Shown here one piece after another: positions 1-5,657 of a DNA stretch of 5,657 nt. Position 1 is the stretch's first letter, and every line of letters starts with the position of its first letter. Origin of the DNA: Flavobacteriaceae bacterium UBA5079 (GTDB taxonomy: Bacteria > Bacteroidota > Bacteroidia > Flavobacteriales > Flavobacteriaceae); NCBI GenBank assembly GCA_002414705.1, contig DIAL01000078.1:67265-72921 (forward strand), read 5' to 3'. The position numbers were made by a program, and so were the translations under genes. The notes beneath the pieces were generated by a model, which was not told where the DNA came from, searched no databases, and worked only from the letters and a program-made list of their open reading frames with translations.

Positions 1-24
1 TGGTTTTTAAATTAACCATTAAAG

Positions 25-54
25 GAACGTTCTTATAATTAATGTGTAATTAAT
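25..54. repeat. Palindrome plus 11-bp-period tandem repeat upstream of the first promoter
   Basis: An 8-bp perfect palindrome, GAACGTTC, sits at 25-32. It is followed by two copies of TAATTAAT at 36-43 and 47-54, separated by GTG, so their centres are 11 bp apart, about one helical turn. The block ends 11 bp before the TTG element of the promoter at 66-95, a position where an activator or upstream element could act. The repeats are seen directly, but a regulatory role is inference. AT-rich DNA produces such short repeats by chance, so confidence in function is low. Confidence 0.3.
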
Positions 55-65
55 TGATTTTTTTC

Positions 66-95
66 TTGTGTATTTAAACTAAAAATTTATTTTTG
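66..95 (+). promoter_or_regulatory. Bacteroidota-type housekeeping promoter (TTG-N19-TAnnTTTG)
   Basis: TTG at 66-68 and TATTTTTG at 88-95 are separated by 19 bp. Both elements match the -33/-7 consensus known for the primary sigma factor of Flavobacterium and Bacteroides (TTG, 19-bp spacing, TAnnTTTG). Transcription would start near 101-103, giving a leader of only about 15 nt before the ATG at 118. That leader is A-rich and has no Shine-Dalgarno motif, as is usual in this phylum. A perfect 14-bp palindrome (89-102) overlaps the -7 element and the expected start site. Confidence 0.65.
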
Positions 96-102
96 CAAAA
101 AT
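89..102. promoter_or_regulatory. 14-bp palindrome over the -7 element, possible operator
   Basis: ATTTTTGCAAAAAT is a perfect inverted repeat centred between 95 and 96. With one mismatched pair (88/103) it extends by two more pairs on each side to cover 86-105. It overlaps the -7 element and the expected transcription start of the small acidic gene, where a dimeric repressor would block initiation. The symmetry is seen in the sequence and the operator role is inference. Part of the symmetry comes from A and T runs flanking GC, and the promoter consensus itself supplies TTTG. Confidence 0.3.
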
Positions 103-117
103 TAAAACAAATTACAA

Positions 118-339
118 ATGTATTGGACATTAGAATTAGCATCGTATTTAAGTGATGCGCCTTGGCCAGCGACTAAAGACGAACTTATTGACTACTCAAT
201 TAGAACGGGAGCGCCATTAGAAGTTGTTGAAAACTTACAATCTATTGAAGATGAAGGCGACTCGTATGAGTCTATTCAAGAAATCTGGCCGGATTATCCA
301 ACAGACGAAGATTACCTCTGGAACGAGGATGAATATTAA
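118..339 (+). CDS. Small acidic DUF2795-like protein
   Basis: This gene encodes 73 aa and appears to be a DUF2795-family protein, recognised from overall sequence character rather than by a search. Function is unknown. Residues 4-40 look like a compact helical domain, with WTLELASYLSDAPWPATKDE at the N-terminus and a hydrophobic pattern continuing to about VVENLQ. The tail from residue 44 is strongly acidic and tyrosine/tryptophan-rich, ending DYLWNEDEY. I count 20 Asp/Glu against only 2 Lys/Arg, so the net charge is about -18. There is no signal peptide, membrane segment or cysteine, so it should be cytosolic. The ATG at 118 fits the promoter at 66-95, which would give a leader of about 15 nt, and there is no Shine-Dalgarno sequence. 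A hairpin terminator follows 13 bp after the stop. From memory, small DUF2795 genes often lie beside secA in Flavobacteriaceae, but neighbourhood alone does not give a secretion role. The gene call is secure; the family name is likely. Confidence 0.85.
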   Translation: MYWTLELASYLSDAPWPATKDELIDYSIRTGAPLEVVENLQSIEDEGDSYESIQEIWPDYPTDEDYLWNEDEY

Positions 340-352
340 TAATATTTAAATT

Positions 353-380
353 AAAAAAGTCTCGTTTAGAGGCTTTTTTT
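353..380 (+). terminator. Rho-independent terminator after the small acidic gene
   Basis: AAAAAAG at 353-359 pairs with CTTTTTT at 373-379. A T-G wobble (360/372) and CTC/GAG (361-363/369-371) continue the stem, closing on the loop GTTTA (364-368), and the structure runs into seven T. The stem has only four G-C pairs and is otherwise A-T, so some read-through towards secA is plausible. It lies 13 bp after the stop at 337-339 and 112 bp before the secA start. Confidence 0.75.
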
Positions 381-419
381 ATGCATTCATATTTTAATAA
401 CCGAACCAAAAACGTTTTT

Positions 420-451
420 TTGTAACCCAAAAAAACAAAAACATATATTAA
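420..451 (+). promoter_or_regulatory. Weak candidate promoter for secA
   Basis: After the terminator at 353-380, secA should have its own promoter between 381 and 492, but no full TAnnTTTG match exists there. The best candidate I see is TTG at 420-422, a 21-bp spacer, and TATATTAA at 444-451. The second element keeps TA and the first two T of TTTG but lacks the final TG. The leader would be about 35 nt and A-rich. Transcription reading through the upstream terminator is an alternative source of secA mRNA. Confidence 0.2.
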
Positions 452-492
452 ATATTAGTCACTGTACTAATAGAACCATAAACACCTAATAG

Positions 493-3400
493 ATGACTTT
501 TTTAAATTCAGTCCTTAAGGTTTTTGTTGGCGATAAGTCGAAACAAGACGTTAAAGCCATCATGCCAATAGTTGAAAAAATTAAAACATACGAAGCTGCT
601 CTTGAGCAGTTATCTCATGATGATTTACGTGCTAAAACCGCCTACTTTAAAGAGCAAATAGCAAACGCTAGAAAACCGCTTAACGAAGAAATTGAAGACC
701 TTCTTAAAAAAGCCAATGAGACAGAAGATATTGACCAACGTGAAGATATCTATTTGGAAATTGACAAAATAAAGGATACTATTTATACGGTTACAGAAGT
801 TGTGCTGAATGACATCCTTCCAGAAGCTTTTGCCGTTGTTAAAGAAACAGCCAAACGCTTTGTTCACAATACACAAATTGGCGTTACTGCAAATACATTT
901 GATCGTGAAGTTTCAGGAGAAAAAGACTATGTAACACTTGATAATGATCAAGCTATTTGGTCTAACTCGTGGGATGCTGCTGGAAAACCAATTACGTGGG
1001 ACATGATTCATTACGATGTTCAGCTAATTGGTGGTATTGCTATGCACCAAGGAAAAATTGCAGAAATGCATACTGGTGAAGGTAAAACATTGGTAGCCAC
1101 ACTTCCGGTTTACTTAAATGCGCTTGCAGGAAAAGGCGTGCATTTGGTAACGGTAAATGATTACCTAGCCAAACGTGATAGCGCTTGGATGGCACCAATA
1201 TTTGAATTCCATGGTTTAAGTGTGGACTGTATTGATTACCATCAACCAAATTCTGCTGCGCGTAAAAAAGCCTATTTAGCAGATATTACCTATGGAACAA
1301 ATAACGAATTTGGTTTCGATTATTTACGTGATAATATGGCACATGCACCAGATGATTTAGTGCAACGTCCGCATCATTACGCCATTGTAGATGAGGTGGA
1401 TTCTGTATTAATTGATGACGCACGAACGCCATTAATTATTTCAGGCCCTATTCCACAAGGTGACCGCCATGAATTTACAGAATTAAAGCCAAAAGTAGAT
1501 AGTATTGTATCTGTACAACGTAAATATTTAACAGGTGTTTTAGCGGAAGCTAAAAAGCTGATTGCGGAAGGTGACACCAAGGAAGGTGGTTTCCAATTAT
1601 TACGAGCACACAGAGGGATTCCGAAAAATAAAGCATTAATTAAGTTTTTAAGTGAAGAAGGTATTAAACAACTCCTTCAAAAAACAGAAAACTTTTACAT
1701 GCAAGACAACAACCGCGAAATGCCAAAAATTGACGCGGAATTGTACTATGTAATTGAAGAAAAAAACAATCAGATTGAATTAACAGATAAAGGAATAGAA
1801 TTCCTGTCTGGTGAAGATGATCCGAATTTCTTCGTTATGCCAGAAATAGGCATTGAAATATCTAAAATTGAAGACCAAGGTTTATCATCTGAAGACGAAG
1901 CCAATTTAAAAGAAGACTTATTTAGAGATTACGGTATTAAATCGGAGCGTATTCACACCTTAAATCAATTACTAAAAGCCTATGCGTTGTTTGAAAAAGA
2001 CAATCAATATGTAGTCATGGAGAATAAGGTGATGATTGTAGACGAGCAAACAGGTCGTATTATGGATGGTCGTCGTTATTCTGACGGTTTACACCAAGCT
2101 ATTGAAGCGAAGGAAAATGTAAAAATTGAAGACGCTACACAAACATTTGCAACCGTAACACTTCAAAATTATTTCCGTATGTACCGCAAATTATCAGGTA
2201 TGACAGGTACAGCTGTTACGGAAGCAGGTGAATTCTGGGAAATCTATAAATTAGATGTGGTTGAAATTCCAACCAACAGACCAATTGCTCGTGATGATCG
2301 TGAGGATTTAGTTTATAAAACCAAACGTGAGAAATACAACGCAGTAATTGATGAGGTTACCAAACTATCTCAAGCTGGTCGTCCAGTTCTTATTGGAACA
2401 ACCAATGTAGAAATTAGTGAATTATTAGGAAAAATGCTTTCTATTCGTAAAGTACCTCATAATGTATTAAATGCAAAACTGCACAAAAAAGAAGCCGATA
2501 TTGTTGCCGAAGCTGGACAACCAGGTCAAGTAACTATTGCCACCAACATGGCAGGTCGTGGAACGGATATTAAATTATCTGATGCCGTTAAAAAAGCAGG
2601 TGGTTTAGCTATTGTAGGTACAGAACGTCACGATTCACGTCGTGTGGACCGTCAGTTACGTGGTCGTGCTGGTCGTCAAGGAGATCCAGGAAGCTCCCAA
2701 TTTTATGTGTCATTAGAAGATAATTTAATGCGTCTTTTTGGTAGTGAACGTATTGCCAAAATGATGGATAGAATGGGATTAGAAGAAGGCGAAGTGATTC
2801 AGCATTCTATGATTTCAAAATCTATTGAACGCGCACAGAAAAAAGTAGAGGAAAATAACTTTGGTGTTCGTAAGCGTTTATTAGAATATGATGATGTTAT
2901 GAACTCCCAACGTGAAGTGGTTTACAAACGCCGTCACCACGCTTTACATGGTGAACGTTTACGTGTGGATTTAGCCAACATGATTTACGATACCTCGGAA
3001 GGAATTGCTGAAACCAACAAAGCTGCTAACGATTATAAGAATCTAGAGTTTGAAATGATTCGTTTCTTCTCCATGAGTTCGCCAGTTACAGAAGCTGAAT
3101 TCGCTAAATTATCGGTTCAAGATTTAGCGGGTAAAATTTATAAGGCTGCTTTTGAGCATTACCGTTCTAAAATGGAACGCAATGCCGAATTAGCATTTCC
3201 TGTTATTAAAAATGTATACGAAACACAACGCGATAAATTTAAGCGTATTGTAGTCCCTTTTACGGATGGTGTTAAGAGCATTCAGGTGGTTACAGACCTT
3301 GAGAAAGCCTACGAAACCAATGGTAAACAACTAGTTAATGATTTTGAGAAAAACATCACATTAGCCATTGTTGATGATTCTTGGAAAACGCATTTACGTA

Positions 3401-3846
3401 AAATGGATGAGCTGAAACAATCGGTTCAATTAGCAGTTCACGAACAAAAAGATCCGTTACTAATCTATAAATTTGAAGCGTTTGAGTTATTCAAAGGCAT
3501 GATAGACAAAGTGAATAAAGATGTTATATCATTTTTATTCAAAGGCGAATTACCTCAAGAAACAACTGACGCTATTAAGGAAGCACGTCAATCTAACAAA
3601 AAAGAAAATCTTCAAACGCAAAAGGAAGAAATTCAAAATTTAGATGAACGTGCAGCACAAAATCGTGCGGCAGGAAACACCCAACGTCAACCTGAAGTGG
3701 TAGAAACTATTGTTCGTGATAGTCCAAAAATTGGGCGTAATGATAAAGTAACTATCAAACACGTTATGAGCGGTGAAAATAAAACCGTAAAGTTCAAACA
3801 AGCTGAACCACTTATTGCAAAAGGCGAATGGGTATTGGTTAATTAA
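493..3846 (+). CDS. secA: Preprotein translocase ATPase SecA, long Bacteroidota type
   Basis: SecA is the cytosolic ATPase that docks on SecYEG and drives unfolded preproteins across the inner membrane. At 1117 aa it exceeds E. coli SecA (901 aa) by about 216 residues, which is usual for Bacteroidota. NBD1 carries Walker A MHTGEGKT (192-199), TYGTNNEFGFDYLRDNM (266-282) and Walker B DEVD (300-303). The preprotein cross-linking domain spans roughly 317-490, and NBD1 resumes at VDEQTGRIMDGRRYSDGLHQ (516-535). NBD2 holds TNMAGRGTD (684-692) and QLRGRAGRQGDPG (721-733). The scaffold and wing regions follow, including LLEYDDVMNSQRE (796-808), and the two-helix finger covers about 959-1007 with QKDP at 985-988. 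Extra sequence relative to E. coli lies near 58-107, 128-168 and within the cross-linking domain. The C-terminal zinc-binding cysteines are absent: KIGRND (1079-1084) continues into a cysteine-free tail, and Cys246 is the only cysteine. The ATG at 493 gives the expected N-terminus (FLNSVLKVFVGDKSKQDVKAI) and has no Shine-Dalgarno sequence. The frame is intact and the ATPase motifs look functional. Confidence 0.98.
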   Translation: MTFLNSVLKVFVGDKSKQDVKAIMPIVEKIKTYEAALEQLSHDDLRAKTAYFKEQIANARKPLNEEIEDLLKKANETEDIDQREDIYLEIDKIKDTIYTVTEVVLNDILPEAFAVVKETAKRFVHNTQIGVTANTFDREVSGEKDYVTLDNDQAIWSNSWDAAGKPITWDMIHYDVQLIGGIAMHQGKIAEMHTGEGKTLVATLPVYLNALAGKGVHLVTVNDYLAKRDSAWMAPIFEFHGLSVDCIDYHQPNSAARKKAYLADITYGTNNEFGFDYLRDNMAHAPDDLVQRPHHYAIVDEVDSVLIDDARTPLIISGPIPQGDRHEFTELKPKVDSIVSVQRKYLTGVLAEAKKLIAEGDTKEGGFQLLRAHRGIPKNKALIKFLSEEGIKQLLQKTENFYMQDNNREMPKIDAELYYVIEEKNNQIELTDKGIEFLSGEDDPNFFVMPEIGIEISKIEDQGLSSEDEANLKEDLFRDYGIKSERIHTLNQLLKAYALFEKDNQYVVMENKVMIVDEQTGRIMDGRRYSDGLHQAIEAKENVKIEDATQTFATVTLQNYFRMYRKLSGMTGTAVTEAGEFWEIYKLDVVEIPTNRPIARDDREDLVYKTKREKYNAVIDEVTKLSQAGRPVLIGTTNVEISELLGKMLSIRKVPHNVLNAKLHKKEADIVAEAGQPGQVTIATNMAGRGTDIKLSDAVKKAGGLAIVGTERHDSRRVDRQLRGRAGRQGDPGSSQFYVSLEDNLMRLFGSERIAKMMDRMGLEEGEVIQHSMISKSIERAQKKVEENNFGVRKRLLEYDDVMNSQREVVYKRRHHALHGERLRVDLANMIYDTSEGIAETNKAANDYKNLEFEMIRFFSMSSPVTEAEFAKLSVQDLAGKIYKAAFEHYRSKMERNAELAFPVIKNVYETQRDKFKRIVVPFTDGVKSIQVVTDLEKAYETNGKQLVNDFEKNITLAIVDDSWKTHLRKMDELKQSVQLAVHEQKDPLLIYKFEAFELFKGMIDKVNKDVISFLFKGELPQETTDAIKEARQSNKKENLQTQKEEIQNLDERAAQNRAAGNTQRQPEVVETIVRDSPKIGRNDKVTIKHVMSGENKTVKFKQAEPLIAKGEWVLVN

Positions 3847-3872
3847 TACACTTATTACCGTTATTTTATAAG

Positions 3873-3903
3873 AAAAATCCGAAGAAACCCTTCGGATTTT
3901 TTT
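3873..3903 (+). terminator. Strong rho-independent terminator after secA
   Basis: AAAAATCCGAAG (3873-3884) pairs perfectly over 12 bp with CTTCGGATTTTT (3890-3901) around the 5-nt loop AAACC, and the T run continues to 3903. It begins 26 bp after the secA stop codon. The perfect stem and T tract imply efficient termination, separating secA from the gene at 4049. The left-arm A run also gives the reverse strand a T tract, so it could act in both directions. Confidence 0.9.
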
Positions 3904-3931
3904 GTGTACGGTTCACATAACGGATATTTAT

Positions 3932-3979
3932 TAAGGTTTAACGAAAACTCATAGTTTATTAAAAAAAACTTAAGCCTTA
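3932..3979. repeat. Inverted repeat in the secA-propeller gene spacer
   Basis: TAAGGTTTAA (3932-3941) is the reverse complement of TTAAGCCTTA (3970-3979) except at one pair (3937/3974), which would be a U-G wobble in RNA. The 28-nt loop contains a smaller hairpin, AAACT-CAT-AGTTT (3945-3957). It lies between the secA terminator and the third gene. It could be a structured leader, a protein-binding site or chance in AT-rich sequence. It lacks a following T run and so is not a typical terminator. Confidence 0.3.
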
Positions 3980-4009
3980 TAACTATTTTTACGGTAATAT
4001 TCCTGATTA

Positions 4010-4045
4010 ATTTTTTTCGATTAATAGCAAGAAAACGAAAAAAAT
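4010..4045 (+). promoter_or_regulatory. Inverted repeat abutting the start codon of the propeller gene
   Basis: ATTTTTTTCG (4010-4019) and CGAAAAAAAT (4036-4045) form a perfect 10-bp inverted repeat with a 16-nt loop, ending 3 nt before the ATG at 4049. If transcribed as the leader, the stem would sequester the A-rich tract that stands in for a Shine-Dalgarno sequence in this phylum. A direct repeat GATTAAT (4005-4011 and 4019-4025) overlaps the left arm. No full TTG/TAnnTTTG promoter was found in 3904-4048. The nearest -7 partial matches are TATTTTTA (3984-3991) and TAATTTTT (4008-4015), each lacking the final G and a correctly spaced TTG. The repeat is seen; its role is inference. Confidence 0.35.
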
Positions 4046-4048
4046 ATT

Positions 4049-5657
4049 ATGATGTTTATAATTGCTTTAAAAAAAACAATACGTTTTGTTGTGTCATCAA
4101 TCGTATTGTGTTCTGCCCTATTCAGTTTTAATAGCTACTCTCAAACTATTAGTTTTGGTTCAACCGGCTTAATTAATGAAGGTGTATTGAACCCGACGTC
4201 TCTGGATTTTGGTCCAGACAACCGACTCTATGTTTCGCAACAAAACGGAATTATTTGGGCTTACACCATCGAGCGCGATAATGCGAGTGCTGGTAATGGA
4301 GAATACACAGTAATTGCTAGTGAAGAGATTACTAAAATCAGAACTGGTATTCCAAATCATAATGATTTAGGTGTGTTTAATCCAAGTCAACAGCGCCTTG
4401 TAACAGGTATCCTTACCGCAGGAACAGCTTTAAATCCAATTCTCTATGTAACCTCATCTGATTATTTATTAGGTGGTGGCTCTGGTGGAAATGACAGTAA
4501 TTTGGACACCAATTCTAGTATGATATCCAAACTAGAAAAGATAAATGGTGTTTGGGAAAAAACCGATTTAGTGCGTGGTTTACCACGTTGCGAAGAAAAT
4601 CATGCTATCAACGGATTAGATATGTTTGAAAAAGGTGGAGAAACCTTTTTATTAGTCGCTCAAGGTGGTCAAACCAATAAAGGCGCACCTAGTAATAATT
4701 TTGCAGGAACACCTGAATTTTTCTTATCAGCATCCATTCTTATTGTGAATTTAACACAATTAGAAAGTATGCCAGTTTATAATGATCCACGATCCAACAC
4801 GAATTATGTGTATGATTTACCAACGTTAAACGATCCAACACGAGTTGATATAGATAATACGCATCCTGATTTTCCATACCCTGTTGGACACCCCATGTAT
4901 GATGCCTTTATTGATTTAGGCGATCCATTTGGTGGTCATAACAGTTTAAACCAAGCGTTTCCAGAAGCAGGAGGTCCTGTTCAAGTATTTGCTCCTGGTT
5001 TTAGAAATGCGTATGATATTTTAATTACTGAAAATAATAGAATTTACACATCAGATAATGGTCCAAATGCACTTTGGGGAGGCGTTCCTAGAATTTATGA
5101 TAACGTAACAGATGTTTATTTAGGTGACGAAAGCACAATAACCTATGACCCAAATCTTCACTATATTACAAACGAAATGAATGAGAGTGGTAGTGAGTTT
5201 TCTGAAGATCCACTGCATTTTATTGGCACCATAAATGATGCCAATGGTACGTATTATGGTGGACACCCAAAACCTATTGAGGCGTTTCCATCACGAGCAA
5301 ATGTAATTGCTTATGAAAAAATTAGCGGTTCTTGGGTTGCAACTGACACGTACTTGGTTGCGGATTTGTTGGTCGGCTCTGAAGGGTATTTTAATCCGTC
5401 TTTTTCTATTGCTAACTTTCCTGATAAACCACAACTGGGTGAATATTTAGTAGATGAACCTATTAGTAGTCCAAAAAATAATATTTTAGATGTAAAAGCA
5501 GCTTCAACCAATGGTATTGCGGAATATACAGCTTCCAATTTTGGAGGTATTATGCAAGGAAATATTTTAACAGCTTCCTTTAATGGTGATATTAATCGCT
5601 ATATTTTAAATGCTGCTGGAGATATGGTTTTACAGCAAGAAGTGCCATTTAATGGGT
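4049..5657 (+). CDS. Secreted glucose/sorbosone dehydrogenase-like beta-propeller protein (3' end outside window)
   Basis: The reading frame stays open from ATG 4049 to the window edge (536 complete codons, no stop), so the C-terminus is not visible. ATG 4052 is an equally possible start. Residues 1-32 form a signal peptide: KKTIR, then hydrophobic FVVSSIVLCSALFSF, with likely cleavage near SYSQ-T (residue 32). The Cys at 21 has no lipobox, so this is a secreted or surface protein rather than a lipoprotein. The mature part starts with a propeller-blade pattern, PTSLDFGPDNRLYVSQQNG (49-67). Other family-like motifs are HAINGLDMF (185-193), VAQGGQTNKGAPS (203-215), GFRNAYDILI (317-326), TSDNGPN (334-340) and YYGGHPKP (402-409). 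By analogy with soluble PQQ glucose dehydrogenase, His185 and Arg319-Asn320 could be active-site equivalents. Bacteroidota relatives often add malectin or PKD domains and a type IX sorting signal, which cannot be tested here. Substrate and enzymatic activity are unproven. It follows the secA terminator and is likely a separate unit. Confidence 0.85.
   Translation, partial: MMFIIALKKTIRFVVSSIVLCSALFSFNSYSQTISFGSTGLINEGVLNPTSLDFGPDNRLYVSQQNGIIWAYTIERDNASAGNGEYTVIASEEITKIRTGIPNHNDLGVFNPSQQRLVTGILTAGTALNPILYVTSSDYLLGGGSGGNDSNLDTNSSMISKLEKINGVWEKTDLVRGLPRCEENHAINGLDMFEKGGETFLLVAQGGQTNKGAPSNNFAGTPEFFLSASILIVNLTQLESMPVYNDPRSNTNYVYDLPTLNDPTRVDIDNTHPDFPYPVGHPMYDAFIDLGDPFGGHNSLNQAFPEAGGPVQVFAPGFRNAYDILITENNRIYTSDNGPNALWGGVPRIYDNVTDVYLGDESTITYDPNLHYITNEMNESGSEFSEDPLHFIGTINDANGTYYGGHPKPIEAFPSRANVIAYEKISGSWVATDTYLVADLLVGSEGYFNPSFSIANFPDKPQLGEYLVDEPISSPKNNILDVKAASTNGIAEYTASNFGGIMQGNILTASFNGDINRYILNAAGDMVLQQEVPFNG

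Noticed and set aside
1..18. TGGTT...AACCA inverted repeat at the left edge as the tail of a terminator
   Set aside because: The stem is only 5 bp, has no following T run and is cut by the window edge, so nothing can be concluded.
381..425. A 14-codon open frame (ATG to TAA, MHSYFNNRTKNVFL) in the secA leader
   Set aside because: It starts right after the terminator T run, has no translation signal and is short enough to occur by chance. There is no arrest-peptide motif to support a SecM-like role.
625..876. Minus-strand open frame inside secA, with similar ones at 1040-1249 and 1377-1580
   Set aside because: They are antisense to clearly coding SecA sequence with conserved motifs, and their translations have no recognisable domain.
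493..3846. A frameshift or assembly error as the cause of the zinc-finger loss in SecA
   Set aside because: The frame is open and conserved-looking to the final residue, a terminator follows closely, and KIGRND continues smoothly into the tail, so the loss looks genuine.
4049..4147. Possible lipoprotein signal because of Cys at residue 21
   Set aside because: The preceding residues are IVL, not a lipobox (L-A/S-G/A-C), and a good signal peptidase I site (SYSQ) lies further on.
4169..4360. Minus-strand open frames within the propeller gene (also 5311-5538)
   Set aside because: The plus-strand frame is open throughout and has a signal peptide and family motifs, so these are shadows.
1..5657. 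Defence, mobile or CRISPR-like novel system
   Set aside because: There are no transposase, nuclease, toxin, array repeats, tRNA or attachment-like repeats, and base composition looks uniform across the window.

Overview
The window looks like ordinary core chromosome of a marine-type Bacteroidota, most likely the family Flavobacteriaceae. The evidence is the low G+C content, A-rich leaders without Shine-Dalgarno sequences, a textbook Bacteroidota promoter (TTG-N19-TAnnTTTG), a long SecA (1117 aa) of the Bacteroidota type, and a secreted propeller protein of a kind common in that phylum. All genes lie on the + strand. I see no mobile element, tRNA, rRNA or CRISPR array.

Layout. Positions 1-117 are noncoding: short palindromes and an 11-bp-period tandem repeat lie upstream of a strong promoter match (66-95). 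Positions 118-339 encode a very acidic 73-aa protein resembling the DUF2795 family. A hairpin terminator (353-380) and a leader of about 110 bp follow. Positions 493-3846 encode SecA, the ATPase motor of the Sec translocase, ending at a strong 12-bp-stem terminator (3873-3903). After about 145 bp of AT-rich noncoding DNA with inverted repeats, a third gene starts at 4049 and runs off the right edge. It encodes a signal-peptide-bearing protein with features of the glucose/sorbosone dehydrogenase (PQQ sugar dehydrogenase-like) beta-propeller family.

How the genes relate. Terminators after genes 1 and 2 suggest three separate transcription units rather than one operon. SecA would export proteins such as the third gene product, but that is a general link, not evidence of a dedicated pathway. 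The points most worth a second look are the SecA C-terminus, where a zinc-free sequence replaces the usual cysteine cluster; the large insertions in SecA; the acidic small protein next to secA; a 14-bp palindrome over that protein's promoter; and a hairpin-forming inverted repeat abutting the start codon of the propeller gene. I did not find convincing evidence of an entirely new system here.
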